Shown here: piece after piece, positions 33,926 through 43,167 of the stretch
Numbering within the stretch: the stretch's first letter is position 1
Layout: each line of letters begins with the position of its first letter
Source of the DNA: Saccharopolyspora_C sp040643635
GTDB taxonomy: Bacteria; Actinomycetota; Actinomycetes; Mycobacteriales; Pseudonocardiaceae
NCBI RefSeq assembly: GCF_040643635.1
Contig: NZ_JBEYUS010000014.1
Location: 36,043 to 100,042 of the forward strand
Reading direction: 5' to 3'
DNA length: 64,000 nt
Translations under genes and position numbers: made by a program
Notes under the pieces: generated by a model
The model's database searches: none
Told to the model about the DNA's origin: nothing
The model's input: the letters and a program-made list of their open reading frames with translations, nothing else

Positions 33926-35794
33926 TCACAGGTGGTGCCGCTGCTCCCGCACGTGTTCTTCGTAGTTCTGCCGGGCCGCCCGGGTGCTCTCCAACGCGGA
34001 GACCTCGGCGACCGGCACGTCCCACCAGGCCTCCGGCGGCAGCTGCGCCTTCGCCAGGTCGGTCTCCACGTACACCGCCGTGGGCCGCGCCGATTCCCGG
34101 GAGGCGCGCAGCGACTCGCGCAGCTCGTCCACCGTGTCCGCGCGCAGCACGTCCACGCCGAGGCTGCCCACGTTCGCCACCAGGTCCACCGGCAGCGGAT
34201 CTCCGGTGAAGCGGCCGCCCTCGTCCCGGAACCGGTAGGCCGTGCCGAAGCGCTCGGCCCCGACCTTCTCCGACAGCCCGCCGATGGAGGCGTAGCCGTG
34301 GTTCTGCACCAGCACCAGGTTGATCTTGATGCCTTCCTGCACGGCCGTCACCAGCTCGGTGGGCAGCATCAGGTAGGTGCCGTCGCCGACGAGCGCGAAC
34401 ACCTCGCGCTCCGGATCGGCCAGGCGCGCTCCGATGGCCGCCGGGATCTCGTAGCCCATGCAGGAGAACCCGTATTCCACGTGGTACTGGTGGGGTTGCT
34501 TGGCGCGCCACAACTTGTTGAGGTCCTCCGGCAGCGAACCTGCGGCGTTGACCACCACGTCCTCGTCGGCCAGCACCTCGTCCAGCACGCCGATCACCTC
34601 GGCCTGCCCTGGTCTCCCACCCCCGTCGGCGGCCCGCGTGACGCGGTCCACCACCGCCGACCAGGTCGCCGCGGCGTCCCGGTACTCGCGCACGTACTCC
34701 TCGTCCACCCGGTGGCCCGCCAGCCGTTCCGCGAGACCGGCCAGCACGGCGCGCGCGTCCCCGACGACCGGGGTCGCCGCCTGCTTGTGCGCATCGCCCG
34801 GCGCGATGTTGACGTTGACGAACCGCACCGCCGGGTTCGCGAACAAGGTGCGCGAGGCGGTGGTGAAGTCCGAGTAGCGGGTGCCGATCCCGATCACCAG
34901 GTCCGCCCGCCGCGCCAGGTCGTCAGATGCCGAGGTCCCGGTGTGCCCGATGGAGCCGAGCGCGCGCGGATCGTCGAACCGCAGCGAACCGCGCCCGGCC
35001 TGCGTCTCCGACACCGGGATGCCGGTGTCGGAGACGAACTCCTGCAGCCGTTGCTCAGCTCCGCTGTGGTGCACCCCGCCACCGGCGATGATCAGCGGAC
35101 GCCGGGCCGCGCGGATGCGTTCCGCCGCCTCGTCCAGGGACTCCGGGTCGGCCGGCGGGCGGGGCACCCGCCAGGTCCGCTCGGCGAAGAACTCCTCCGG
35201 CCAGTCGTACGCCTCGGCCTGCACGTCCTGCGGCAGCGCGAGCGTCACCGCGCCGGTCTGCACCGGATCGGCCAGCACCCGCATCGCCTCCAGCGCCGAC
35301 GGGATCAGCGCCTCCGGGCGCCAGATCCGGTCGAAGTACCGGGACACCGGGCGCAGCGCGTCGTTCACCGAGACGTCCCGGGCGTGCGGGAGTTCCAGCT
35401 GCTGCAACACGGGGTCGGCGGGCCGGGTCGCGAACACGTCGCCCGGCAGCAGCAGCACCGGCAGGTGGTTGATCGTCGCCAGCGCCGCCCCGGTGACCAG
35501 GTTCGTCGCTCCCGGGCCGATGGAGGTGGTGCACGCGTAGGTGGACAGCCGGTCGCGCTGCCGCGCGTAGCCCACCGCCGCGTGCACCATCGCCTGCTCG
35601 TTGCGCCCCTGCACGTAGGGAAGTTCCGGCGTCTCCAGCAACGCCTGCCCGATCCCCGCCACGTTGCCGTGGCCGAAGATCCCCCAGCAGCCCGCGATCA
35701 ACCGGGTCCGCTGCCCGTCGCGTTCGCTGTGCTGCTGCGCCAGGAACCGCACCAGCGCCTGCGCGACGGTCAACCGCCTCGTTCCGGAGCTCAT
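33926..35794 (-). CDS. iolD: 3D-(3,5/4)-trihydroxycyclohexane-1,2-dione hydrolase IolD
   Basis: A 622-residue thiamine-diphosphate enzyme of the expected IolD length. N-terminal LTVAQALVRFLAQQHSE and GIFGHGNVAGIGQAL are characteristic. The C-terminal ThDP-binding part has ALVGDGTYLMLPTELVTA and NHGYASIGGLSEKVG. It hydrolytically opens the ring of THcHDO to 5-deoxy-D-glucuronate. The ATG at 35794 overlaps the iolB stop (ATGA) and follows a purine-rich ribosome site. Confidence 0.93.
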   Translation of the reverse strand: MSSGTRRLTVAQALVRFLAQQHSERDGQRTRLIAGCWGIFGHGNVAGIGQALLETPELPYVQGRNEQAMVHAAVGYARQRDRLSTYACTTSIGPGATNLVTGAALATINHLPVLLLPGDVFATRPADPVLQQLELPHARDVSVNDALRPVSRYFDRIWRPEALIPSALEAMRVLADPVQTGAVTLALPQDVQAEAYDWPEEFFAERTWRVPRPPADPESLDEAAERIRAARRPLIIAGGGVHHSGAEQRLQEFVSDTGIPVSETQAGRGSLRFDDPRALGSIGHTGTSASDDLARRADLVIGIGTRYSDFTTASRTLFANPAVRFVNVNIAPGDAHKQAATPVVGDARAVLAGLAERLAGHRVDEEYVREYRDAAATWSAVVDRVTRAADGGGRPGQAEVIGVLDEVLADEDVVVNAAGSLPEDLNKLWRAKQPHQYHVEYGFSCMGYEIPAAIGARLADPEREVFALVGDGTYLMLPTELVTAVQEGIKINLVLVQNHGYASIGGLSEKVGAERFGTAYRFRDEGGRFTGDPLPVDLVANVGSLGVDVLRADTVDELRESLRASRESARPTAVYVETDLAKAQLPPEAWWDVPVAEVSALESTRAARQNYEEHVREQRHHL

Positions 35795-36729
35795 CCTCGA
35801 TCCCCTCCCGCTTCGGCCGCCGGGGCCGCGTACAGCGGCAGCCGCGGGTCGACCGGCTGGTCCCGCCAGGTCTCGCGCACCCACGCGTGCGCGGGGTCGT
35901 CGCAGATCAGCCACGCCCGGTCCGGGGACGGGCCCGCCATCACGTTGAGGTAGTACATGTCGTAGCCCGGCACGGCCATCGACGGCCCGTGCCAGCCGTC
36001 CGGGATCAGCACCACGTCCCCGCTGCGCACCTCTGCCAGCACGTCGGTCCGCCGATCCGGCCCGGACGGGTACACGCGCTGGTAGCCGACGCCCTCGGTA
36101 CCACCGCCGGAGACGATCTCGAAGTAGTAGATCTCCTCCAGCTCCGACTCGCCGTCGCGCTCGGTGTCGTGCTTGTGCGGCGGGAACGACGACCAGTTCC
36201 CGGCCGGGGTGAGCACCTCCACCGCGATCAGCCGGTCCGCTTCGAACACGTGCGCCGCACCGAAGTTGTTCACCTGCCTGCTCGCCTGCCCGGCGCCGCG
36301 CAGCTCCACCGGCACGTCGGAGGCCGCGCCGTAGCGGGCGGGCAGCCGCCGCTCGCAGCGGGCTCCGGTCAGCGCGAACCGGCCGCCCGCCGCGCTGCGC
36401 ACCCGCACCGAGGAATCCCGCGGCACGTAGGCGAAATCGGTGACGCCGCGGAACACGCTGTCGCGGCCGTCGAGTTCGAACACCGCGGTCTCACCCGCGC
36501 CGTCCACCGAGCGCACGGTGCAGCCGCCGGTGAGCGGCAGCACGATCCACTCGCTGTCGTCGGTGGCGAACTCGTGCTCCGCACCCGCCGCGAGTTCCAG
36601 CACGCGCAACGAGGAATAGCCCCAGCCCGCGCTCTCCGGGTCGACCCGCACGGCGTACTCGTCCTGCGCCGCCGTTCCCGCGGGCAGGTGGAATCGCTTG
36701 TCCGGCACCACTTCTCCCTCCGTCCTCAC
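35791..36729 (-). CDS. iolB: 5-deoxy-glucuronate isomerase IolB
   Basis: A 312-residue bicupin protein: FHLPAGTAAQDEYAVRVDPE at the N-terminus, FPPHKHDTERDGESELEEIY (metal-binding His/Glu) in the second cupin and IPDGWHGPSMAVPGYDMYYL near the end. It isomerises 5-deoxy-glucuronate to 2-deoxy-5-keto-gluconate. The GTG at 36729 overlaps the previous gene's stop (GTGA). An internal GTG at 36708 after GGAGG is an alternative start. Confidence 0.92.
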   Translation of the reverse strand: MRTEGEVVPDKRFHLPAGTAAQDEYAVRVDPESAGWGYSSLRVLELAAGAEHEFATDDSEWIVLPLTGGCTVRSVDGAGETAVFELDGRDSVFRGVTDFAYVPRDSSVRVRSAAGGRFALTGARCERRLPARYGAASDVPVELRGAGQASRQVNNFGAAHVFEADRLIAVEVLTPAGNWSSFPPHKHDTERDGESELEEIYYFEIVSGGGTEGVGYQRVYPSGPDRRTDVLAEVRSGDVVLIPDGWHGPSMAVPGYDMYYLNVMAGPSPDRAWLICDDPAHAWVRETWRDQPVDPRLPLYAAPAAEAGGDRG

Positions 36730-37646
36730 CGGTCGAACTCCCCCGTCGTCACCAGGCCGGCCGGGCGCAGCAGGCCCGCGGCGGTGTCCACCGCGGCGGC
36801 CACGTCACCGTCCGGCGGGTAGAGCAGGCTGCGGCCCACCACCAGCCCGTGCACGTTCGGCAGCTGCAGCGCCCGCTGCCACCGCGCGAAGGTGGCGTCC
36901 TGGTCGGCCGCGACCTCGCCGCCCAGCAGCACGGTGGGCAGCGTGGTGGTCTCCATGACCGGGCCGATCCGTTGGATGTCGTCCACCACCGGAACCTTCA
37001 GCCAGGTGTAGGCCGAGGTGCCGCCGAGCCCGGCGGCGATCGCGATGGACCGGGTGACCGCCTCCGCGGACAGGTCGTTGCGCACCTTCCCGCCGACCCG
37101 GCGGGACAGGAAGGGCTCGACCAGGGCCATCAGGCCGCGCTCCGCGAGGTCGTTCACCGCCTGCGCCGCGCCGGCCATCGTCTCCAGCGAACCGGGGTCG
37201 CCGTAGTCGAGGCGCAGCAACAACTTCCCGCCGTCGAACCGGAGCCGTTCGACGTCCTGCGCCCGGTGCCCGGTGAACCGGTCGTCGAGCTCGAAGGAGG
37301 CACCGGCCAGCCCGCCCCGGTTCATCGAACCGATGACGACCTTGTCCTCCAGCGCGCCGAGCAGCAGCAGGTCGTCGAGCACGTCGGCGGTGCCCAGCAC
37401 GCCGTCCACGCCGGGCCGGTCCAGCGCGGTGCACAGCCGTTCCAGCAGATCGGTCCGGTTCGCCATCGCCAGCGCGTCGTCCCCGGCGCCCAGCGCGCCC
37501 CGCGCCGGGTGGTCGGCGGCGATGATCAGCATCCGGCCGTCGGCGCCGAGCAGCGGTCTGCGGTGCCGGGACGCTGCCGCCTCCCGGATCGCTTCGGGCC
37601 GGGTGGCGCGCACCCGGGTGAGGTCGGTGATGCTCACAGTGGACAC
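36726..37646 (-). CDS. Inositol-cluster TIM-barrel aldolase (Cgl0158 family)
   Basis: A 306-residue (beta/alpha)8 protein with LIIAADHPARGALGAG near the start, VVIGSMNRGGLAGA, and conserved lysines in YTWLKVPVV and LLRLDYGDPGS. It matches the class I aldolase family of actinobacterial inositol clusters. In position and fold it can supply the 2-deoxy-5-keto-gluconate-6-phosphate aldolase step (role of IolJ), giving dihydroxyacetone phosphate and malonate semialdehyde. GTG start at 37646, 24 bp after iolC. The step is inferred from pathway logic. Confidence 0.8.
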   Translation of the reverse strand: MSTVSITDLTRVRATRPEAIREAAASRHRRPLLGADGRMLIIAADHPARGALGAGDDALAMANRTDLLERLCTALDRPGVDGVLGTADVLDDLLLLGALEDKVVIGSMNRGGLAGASFELDDRFTGHRAQDVERLRFDGGKLLLRLDYGDPGSLETMAGAAQAVNDLAERGLMALVEPFLSRRVGGKVRNDLSAEAVTRSIAIAAGLGGTSAYTWLKVPVVDDIQRIGPVMETTTLPTVLLGGEVAADQDATFARWQRALQLPNVHGLVVGRSLLYPPDGDVAAAVDTAAGLLRPAGLVTTGEFDR

Positions 37647-37670
37647 GGTTCTCGCTTTCGCACTAGCCGC

Positions 37671-38633
37671 TCAGCCGGTGGCACCGGGGCGGTCGGCGGA
37701 CAGGAGGCTTTCGATCTCGTGCGCGTGGGGCATGGCGGCGGAGCAGGCCAGCCGGGAGGCGACCAGCGCCCCGGAGGCGTTGGCGAACCGCATCGTCCGC
37801 GCCGCTTCCCAGTCCTCGAGCAGGCCGTGGCACAGCGCGCCGCCGAAGGCGTCGCCCGCGCCCAGCCCGTTGACGACCTCCACCGGTACCGGTGGCTCGA
37901 CCAGGTCGGCGGTGACCGATCTGGCGAGCACGCCCGCCGGACCCTGCTTGACCACGGCCAGCTCCACCCCCGCCGCCAGCAGAGCGTCCGCGGCGGCGTC
38001 CGGGTCCCGGGTGCCGACGGCGCGTTCGCACTCGTCGAGGTTGCCGACCGCGACCGTGACGTGGCGGAGCGCCTGCCGGTACCAGGAGGTGGCCGCGGAG
38101 TGGTCGGGCCAGAACATCGGCCGCCAGTCCAGGTCGAAGACGGTGTGGCCGCGTCGCGCGCGATGTTCCAGCGCGGCCAGCGTGGCCGTGCGGCTCGGTT
38201 CCTCGGCCAGGCCGGTGCCGGTCATCCAGAAGATCCGGGCGGACGCGATGGCGTCCAGGTCGAGCTCGTGCGGGTGGATCTCCAGGTCGGGCGCTTTCGG
38301 GTAGCGGTAGAAGTACAGCGGGAAATCGTCCGGTGGGAACACTTCGCAGAAGGTCACCGGTGTCGGATACCGCTCGACGGGGGTGACCCACCGGTCGTCC
38401 ACGTCGAACTCGCGCAGCGCCTGGTGCACGTACTCGCCGAACGGGTCGGCCCCGGTCCTGCTGATCACCGCTGCGCGCCTGCCGAGCCGGGCGGCGGCGA
38501 CCGCGACGTTGGTGGCGGAACCGCCGAGGTACTTGCCGAAGGTCTCGACCTGCGGCAGCGGCACCCCCGTCTGCAGCGGGTACACGTCGACCCCGATGCG
38601 GCCCATGGTGATGACGTCGAACGGGATGCTCAT
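37671..38633 (-). CDS. iolC: 5-dehydro-2-deoxygluconokinase IolC
   Basis: A 320-residue PfkB/ribokinase-family kinase. N-terminal FDVITMGRIGVDVYPLQTGV and FGKYLGGSATNVAVAAARLG are IolC features; the C-terminal VVNGLGAGDAFGGALCHGLL holds the catalytic Asp and anion hole. It phosphorylates 2-deoxy-5-keto-gluconate with ATP. The ATG at 38633 has GGAGG 10 nt upstream. First gene of the leftward operon, whose promoter (TTGACA at 38937-38932) lies beside the GntR-type palindrome. Confidence 0.92.
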   Translation of the reverse strand: MSIPFDVITMGRIGVDVYPLQTGVPLPQVETFGKYLGGSATNVAVAAARLGRRAAVISRTGADPFGEYVHQALREFDVDDRWVTPVERYPTPVTFCEVFPPDDFPLYFYRYPKAPDLEIHPHELDLDAIASARIFWMTGTGLAEEPSRTATLAALEHRARRGHTVFDLDWRPMFWPDHSAATSWYRQALRHVTVAVGNLDECERAVGTRDPDAAADALLAAGVELAVVKQGPAGVLARSVTADLVEPPVPVEVVNGLGAGDAFGGALCHGLLEDWEAARTMRFANASGALVASRLACSAAMPHAHEIESLLSADRPGATG

Positions 38634-38907
38634 CGGATGCTGACCTCCGAAACGGGCGCGTGGAGCGAAATGGGCTCGGGATGGATACCTGGTGGGGCCG
38701 CCATCCGGGCGAGGCCTGGCGGGAAGCGGAACCGCGGACGCCGGTGGTGGGGCGGACCCGCTCGGGACCGACCGCGGCAGGACCGGGGAGCACGAGAACG
38801 GGCCGCCCCCGCCCGCGTGCTCCCCGGACTCGGCCACCTCGTCCGGTGGGCCGAACCGGCGACGACCGGATCGTCACCGGGCGCCGGAACCGCGCGTTGT
38901 GATTTCG

Positions 38908-38937
38908 TGTCTACTCGGCCGCCACGGCGCCTGTCAA
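38908..38937 (-). promoter_or_regulatory. Promoter of the iolC operon
   Basis: On the minus strand, TTGACA (38937-38932) and TAGACA (38913-38908) are separated by 18 nt. The long 5' leader (about 270 nt) before iolC holds no recognisable ORF or riboswitch. The palindrome at 38939-38956 abuts the -35. Confidence 0.6.
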
Positions 38938-38938
38938 T

Positions 38939-38956
38939 AGTATGTCCGGACATACT
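38939..38956. promoter_or_regulatory. GntR-type operator palindrome of the inositol locus
   Basis: AGTATGTCCGGACATACT is a perfect 18-nt palindrome directly upstream of the iolC-operon -35 and about 40 nt before the divergent GntR gene. Its extended right arm, GACATACTTAC, recurs inverted as GTAAGTATGTC at 39951-39961 in front of the second operon. It is the probable binding site of the GntR regulator between the operons. Confidence 0.75.
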
Positions 38957-38995
38957 TACTTAAGGATGACACCCGATCTTGCTAACGTAAGGAAC

Positions 38996-39787
38996 GTGAC
39001 CTCCATGCAGCACCGATCCCGACCTGCGGACGGGAACTCCACCTGGGACCCGGCCAGCCGGATCACCGTGGACCACTCCAGCCCCGTGCCGCTGTACCAC
39101 CAGGTGGCGACCCAGATCGAAGCCGCCATCGAGGGTGGCGACCTGCCGGTCGGCACCCGGCTGGACAACGAGATCGAACTGGCCGGCCACCTCGGGCTGT
39201 CCCGGCCGACCGTCCGGCAGGCCATCGGCTCGCTGGTGGACAAGGGCCTCGTCGTGCGCAAGCGCGGCGCGGGCACCCAGGTCGTGTTCAACAAGGTGAA
39301 GCGCTCCGTCGAGCTGAGCAGCTTGTTCGACGACCTCACCGAGATCGACCGCAGGCCCAGCACCCAGGTGCTGATCAACGAGGTCGAGCTGGTGTCCGAC
39401 GAGCTCACCGGCACCCTCGGGCTGAAGCGGACCGACAGCGTGCTGCACCTGGAGCGCGTCCGCTACGCCGGCGGCGAGCCCATCGCCCGGATGAACAACT
39501 TCCTGCCCGCAGAGCTGATCCACCCCTCGACGGAATCGCTGATCGAGCGCGGGCTCTACCAGCTGCTGCGCGGCGCCGGCGTGCCGCTGCACGCGGCGCG
39601 CCAGACCATCGGAGCCCGCACCGCGACCGAGCAGGACGCCGAGCTGCTCGACGAACCCGAGGGCGCCGCGCTGCTGACGATGGAGCGCACCACCTACGAC
39701 CAGTCCGGCCGGATCGTCGAGTACGGCTCGCACGTGTACCGCGCGTCGCGCTACTCCTTCGACCTCTCCCTCCGCGGCGACGCCTGA
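38996..39787 (+). CDS. GntR/HutC-type regulator of inositol catabolism
   Basis: A 263-residue regulator. The N-terminal winged HTH (about 40-100) has PLYHQVATQIEAAIEGGDLP and LAGHLGLSRPTVRQAIGSL; the C-terminal half is a UTRA ligand domain (VLHLERVRYAGGEPIARMNN). It sits between the two inositol operons and beside palindromes shared by both promoters, so it probably represses both until an inositol intermediate binds. GTG at 38996 or ATG at 39005 is the start; the first has AAGGA close by. Confidence 0.85.
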   Translation: MTSMQHRSRPADGNSTWDPASRITVDHSSPVPLYHQVATQIEAAIEGGDLPVGTRLDNEIELAGHLGLSRPTVRQAIGSLVDKGLVVRKRGAGTQVVFNKVKRSVELSSLFDDLTEIDRRPSTQVLINEVELVSDELTGTLGLKRTDSVLHLERVRYAGGEPIARMNNFLPAELIHPSTESLIERGLYQLLRGAGVPLHAARQTIGARTATEQDAELLDEPEGAALLTMERTTYDQSGRIVEYGSHVYRASRYSFDLSLRGDA

Positions 39788-39950
39788 CCGGCGGAGCCGC
39801 TCGCACCTTCCACCGGCGGCCCCGCCGGTCGATCCACCGCCTCGCCCCACGACCCTTCGCGCGCGGGCGCGCGTTTTCGCGCGCGCGGAGGCCTCGATGC
39901 GCCCTGCCGCGCCCGCCGTCCCCCGACCGGATCATCGGAATCATCCGTAC

Positions 39951-39978
39951 GTAAGTATGTCAGGACGAAGTCTTGACA
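39951..39978 (+). promoter_or_regulatory. Operator half-site and -35 of the second inositol operon
   Basis: GTAAGTATGTC (39951-39961) repeats the arm of the 38939-38956 palindrome, followed by AGGAC and then TTGACA (39973-39978). The -10 is not clear. The arrangement, operator just upstream of TTGACA, copies the iolC promoter. The surrounding 39788-40187 has no other gene that I can support. Confidence 0.6.
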
Positions 39979-40187
39979 CGGGTCCGCTCGCGGGGGAAAA
40001 CTACGGCTACCGAATCGCGGAGACCGGCGTCACACCCGATCTCCGGAGCGGCCCGCCGCCCGGCGCCGCACCTCCGCTCCCCGACGACCGCGCCACCGGC
40101 CGAGCCCTGGCCGCGGCCGTCCGCGCGCCGATCCACCGCGCGCAGCTCCGACCCTCCGCCGCAACGCAGCAGCAGAAGGAGATTCCG

Positions 40188-41105
40188 ATGAGCAACGGCA
40201 ACGAGGCCGGCGACCGGCTGCGGGTCGGCTCGGCACCCGACTCGTGGGGAGTCTGGTTCCCCGAGGACGATCAGCAGACCCCGTGGCAGCGGTTCCTCGA
40301 CGAGGTGTCCGACGCCGGGTACCGGTGGATCGAACTCGGCCCGTACGGCTACCTGCCCACCGACCCGCACCGCCTGCGCGACGAACTCGCGCGGCGCGAG
40401 CTGACCCTCTCCGCGGGCACCTGCTTCACCGCGTTCCACCGCGGCGACGTGTGGGAGCAGACCTGGGCGCACGTCCGCCAGGTCGCCGACCTCACCAGCG
40501 CGCTCGGCGCCCGGCACGTCGTCGTCATCCCGGAGATGTGGCGCGACCCGGCGAGCGGCGAGCAGCTCGAGGACCGGTCGCTCGGCGACGGTTCCTGGCG
40601 CGCACTGGGCACCGGCATCGACCGGCTGGCCAAGGCGCTGCACGAGGAGTACGGGGTGCACCTGCAGTTCCACCCGCACGCCGACAGCCACGTCGACACC
40701 CAGCAGCACGTGGAGCGGTTCCTGGAGATGACCGACCCGGAACTGGTGACGCTGTGCCTGGACACCGGGCACATCTCCTACTGCGGCGGGGACAACCTGG
40801 AACTGATCCGCAAGTACCCGGACCGCATCGGCTACCTGCACCTGAAACAGGTCGACCCGCGGGTGCTGGCCGAGGTGCAGGAGCAGGACTTGCCGTTCGG
40901 GCCGGCGGTGCGCCGCGGCGTGATGTGCGAGCCACCGCAGGGCACGCCCGCCCTCGAACCGATCATCGAAGCCACCCGCGGGCTCGACGCCGATCTGTTC
41001 GCGATCGTCGAGCAGGACCTGTACCCGTGCGCACCGGACGTGCCGCTGCCCATCGCCAAGCGCACCAGGGAGTTCCTGAACCGCTGCGGTGCGGGCGCCC
41101 GCTGA
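40188..41105 (+). CDS. IolE-like sugar phosphate isomerase/epimerase (probable inosose dehydratase)
   Basis: A 305-residue xylose-isomerase-like TIM barrel. It starts with RVGSAPDSWGVWFPEDDQQT and has metal-ligand regions LQFHPHADSHVDT, CLDTGHISYCGGD and YLHLKQVDP. The fold and cluster position suit 2-keto-myo-inositol dehydratase (IolE) or the related isomerase IolI; I favour the dehydratase because no other candidate is present. The ATG at 40188 follows AGAAGGAG. First structural gene of the rightward operon. Confidence 0.78.
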   Translation: MSNGNEAGDRLRVGSAPDSWGVWFPEDDQQTPWQRFLDEVSDAGYRWIELGPYGYLPTDPHRLRDELARRELTLSAGTCFTAFHRGDVWEQTWAHVRQVADLTSALGARHVVVIPEMWRDPASGEQLEDRSLGDGSWRALGTGIDRLAKALHEEYGVHLQFHPHADSHVDTQQHVERFLEMTDPELVTLCLDTGHISYCGGDNLELIRKYPDRIGYLHLKQVDPRVLAEVQEQDLPFGPAVRRGVMCEPPQGTPALEPIIEATRGLDADLFAIVEQDLYPCAPDVPLPIAKRTREFLNRCGAGAR

Positions 41106-41260
41106 GGCACCGCACCACCACCACACCACCGCACCCGCACCCGCGGTGCGCCGCCCGCCGGTCCTGCCGGACCCCGCGGCGCACCGCGACCAGCACCCGC
41201 CGCCACCGGCCGGCGCGCACCGCGCGACGGCCCCGATCGGCGCACCCAGGAGGGACGACC

Positions 41261-42271
41261 ATGACCGATCAGGACCTCCGGGTCGGGGTGATCGGAGCCG
41301 GCATGATGGGTTCCGACCACGCCGCCCGCATCCACGAACGACTCAGCGGCGCCCGCCTCGTCGCCGTCGGCGACCCCGACGCGGAGCGGGCGGACCGCGC
41401 CGTGCGCGGTGTGCCCGAGGCCCGCGCCGAAACCGACCCGCTGGCCGTGATCACCGCGTCCGACGTGGACGCGGTGGTGATCGCCTCTCCCGGCCCCGCG
41501 CACGAACCGCTGCTGCTCGCCGCGGTGGAACGCGGCATCCCGGTGCTGTGCGAGAAACCGCTCACCCCGGACCCCGAGTCCGCGCTGCGCGTGGTGCGCG
41601 CCGAAGCGGCGGGCGGCCGCAAGCTCGTCCAGGTGGGCTTCATGCGCCGGTTCGACCCGGAATACCTGCGTCTGAAGGAACTGCTGGACGCCGAGGAGTT
41701 CGGCCGGACGCTGCTGCTGCACTGCGCGCACCGCAATCCGTCCGCACCACCGGGGTTCACCACCGACATGCTCATCACCGACTCGGTGGTGCACGAGTTC
41801 GACACCACCCGGTGGTTGCTCGGCCGGGACCTCACCGCCGTATCGGTCCGCCAGCAGGGCACGGCGCCCAGCACCGACGCCGGCGTCCCCCAGCTCGTCA
41901 CGATCGAGACCGGCGGTGGCGTGCTCGTCGACGTCGAGATCTTCGTGAACTGCGGCTTCGGCTACCAGGTCCGCTGCGAAGCGGTCTGCGAGCAGGGCAC
42001 CGCGCTGGTCGGCGGCGACACCGGGATGCGCACGCACCACGCGGGCCGCTGGGGCGGCGGCGTCACCTCGGACTTCCGGCCGCGGTTCCGGCAGGCCTTC
42101 GACGCCGAGTTCCAGCGGTGGGTGCGCGCCGCCCGCGCCGGCGGTATCGACGGCGCCTCCGCATGGGACGGCTACGCCGCCGCGGCCGCCTGCGAAGCGG
42201 GCGTGACCGCCCAGCGGACCGGGCAGCGCATCGAGATCGTGCTCGCCGAACGTCCCGAGCTCTACGCCTGA
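41261..42271 (+). CDS. iolG: Inositol 2-dehydrogenase (Gfo/Idh/MocA family)
   Basis: A 336-residue dehydrogenase: GVIGAGMMGSDHAARIHERL is the NAD-binding motif, VLCEKPLTPD the conserved catalytic EKP, and DSVVHEFDTTRWLLGRD carries the active-site Asp/His. It oxidises myo-inositol to 2-keto-myo-inositol. The ATG at 41261 follows AGGAGGGA. The gene lies in the inositol operon; a second paralogue is at 44641. Confidence 0.88.
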   Translation: MTDQDLRVGVIGAGMMGSDHAARIHERLSGARLVAVGDPDAERADRAVRGVPEARAETDPLAVITASDVDAVVIASPGPAHEPLLLAAVERGIPVLCEKPLTPDPESALRVVRAEAAGGRKLVQVGFMRRFDPEYLRLKELLDAEEFGRTLLLHCAHRNPSAPPGFTTDMLITDSVVHEFDTTRWLLGRDLTAVSVRQQGTAPSTDAGVPQLVTIETGGGVLVDVEIFVNCGFGYQVRCEAVCEQGTALVGGDTGMRTHHAGRWGGGVTSDFRPRFRQAFDAEFQRWVRAARAGGIDGASAWDGYAAAAACEAGVTAQRTGQRIEIVLAERPELYA

Positions 42272-42300
42272 CCGACCTGAACCGGCCCTGAGGAGAACTG

Positions 42301-43155
42301 GTGAAGATCGCGCTCGACCCGAACATGTTCCGGTTCACCCCGTTGCTGGAACTGCCGAAGCTCGTCGCCGAACTCGGCTACGAGTGGATCGAACTGTCTC
42401 CGCGCGAGGACGTGCTCCCGTTCTTCCGCCACCCGCGGATCGACGACGACACCCTCCGCCGGTTCCGGCGGGAGCTGGACGCCGCCGGGGTGGGCATCTC
42501 CTCGGTGCTGCCGCTGTACCGCTGGTCCGGCCCCGACGAGGAGGAGCGGGAAGCGGCCGTGCGGTACTGGAAGCGGGCCATCGAGATCACGTCGTTGCTC
42601 GGCGTCGACGCCATGGTCTCGGAGTTCAACGGCAGGCCGGAGGACTCCAGCCGCAGCGAGGGCAAGTTCTTCAAGTCGATGGAAGAACTGCTCCCGATCT
42701 TCGAGCGGGAGGGGATCTCGCTCAGGCTCGAACCGCACCCGGACGACTTCGTCGAAGACGGACACGTCGCGGTGGACATGATCCGCGGGCTGAACTCGCC
42801 GAACGCGCAGTTCCTGTACTGCGCGCCGCACACCTTCCACATGGGCGACGACGCGCCGGGCATCATCCGGCACGCCGGTGAGCTGCTCACCCACGTGCAC
42901 CTGGCGGACAGCTTCGACCACACCGCCTCGTCCGGGCTGCGCTACATCGTCAACCCGCCGGGCTCCCCGGTCCGGGTGCACCAGCACTTGGACATCGGGC
43001 AGGGCGAGGTCGACTGGGACGAGCTGTTCGGCGCGCTCCGCGACAACGGGTTCGACGGCACCATGACCGTGGCCGTGTTCGCGTGGGAGGACCGCGCCCG
43101 CGAATCCTCGGTGTTCATGCGGAAGAAGACCGCCGAGTACTTGGCCCGATGGTGA
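42301..43155 (+). CDS. IolH-like sugar phosphate isomerase/epimerase
   Basis: A 284-residue TIM barrel. KIALDPNMFRFTPLLELPKL, ELSPREDVLPFFRHPR, RLEPHPDDFVEDGHVA and HVHLADSFDHTASSGLRY resemble IolH proteins of inositol clusters, which are of uncertain reaction. GTG start with GAGGAG 6 nt upstream. It is 29 nt after iolG and 12 nt before iolT, so co-transcribed. Confidence 0.82.
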   Translation: MKIALDPNMFRFTPLLELPKLVAELGYEWIELSPREDVLPFFRHPRIDDDTLRRFRRELDAAGVGISSVLPLYRWSGPDEEEREAAVRYWKRAIEITSLLGVDAMVSEFNGRPEDSSRSEGKFFKSMEELLPIFEREGISLRLEPHPDDFVEDGHVAVDMIRGLNSPNAQFLYCAPHTFHMGDDAPGIIRHAGELLTHVHLADSFDHTASSGLRYIVNPPGSPVRVHQHLDIGQGEVDWDELFGALRDNGFDGTMTVAVFAWEDRARESSVFMRKKTAEYLARW

Positions 43156-43167
43156 GGACGGAGATCG

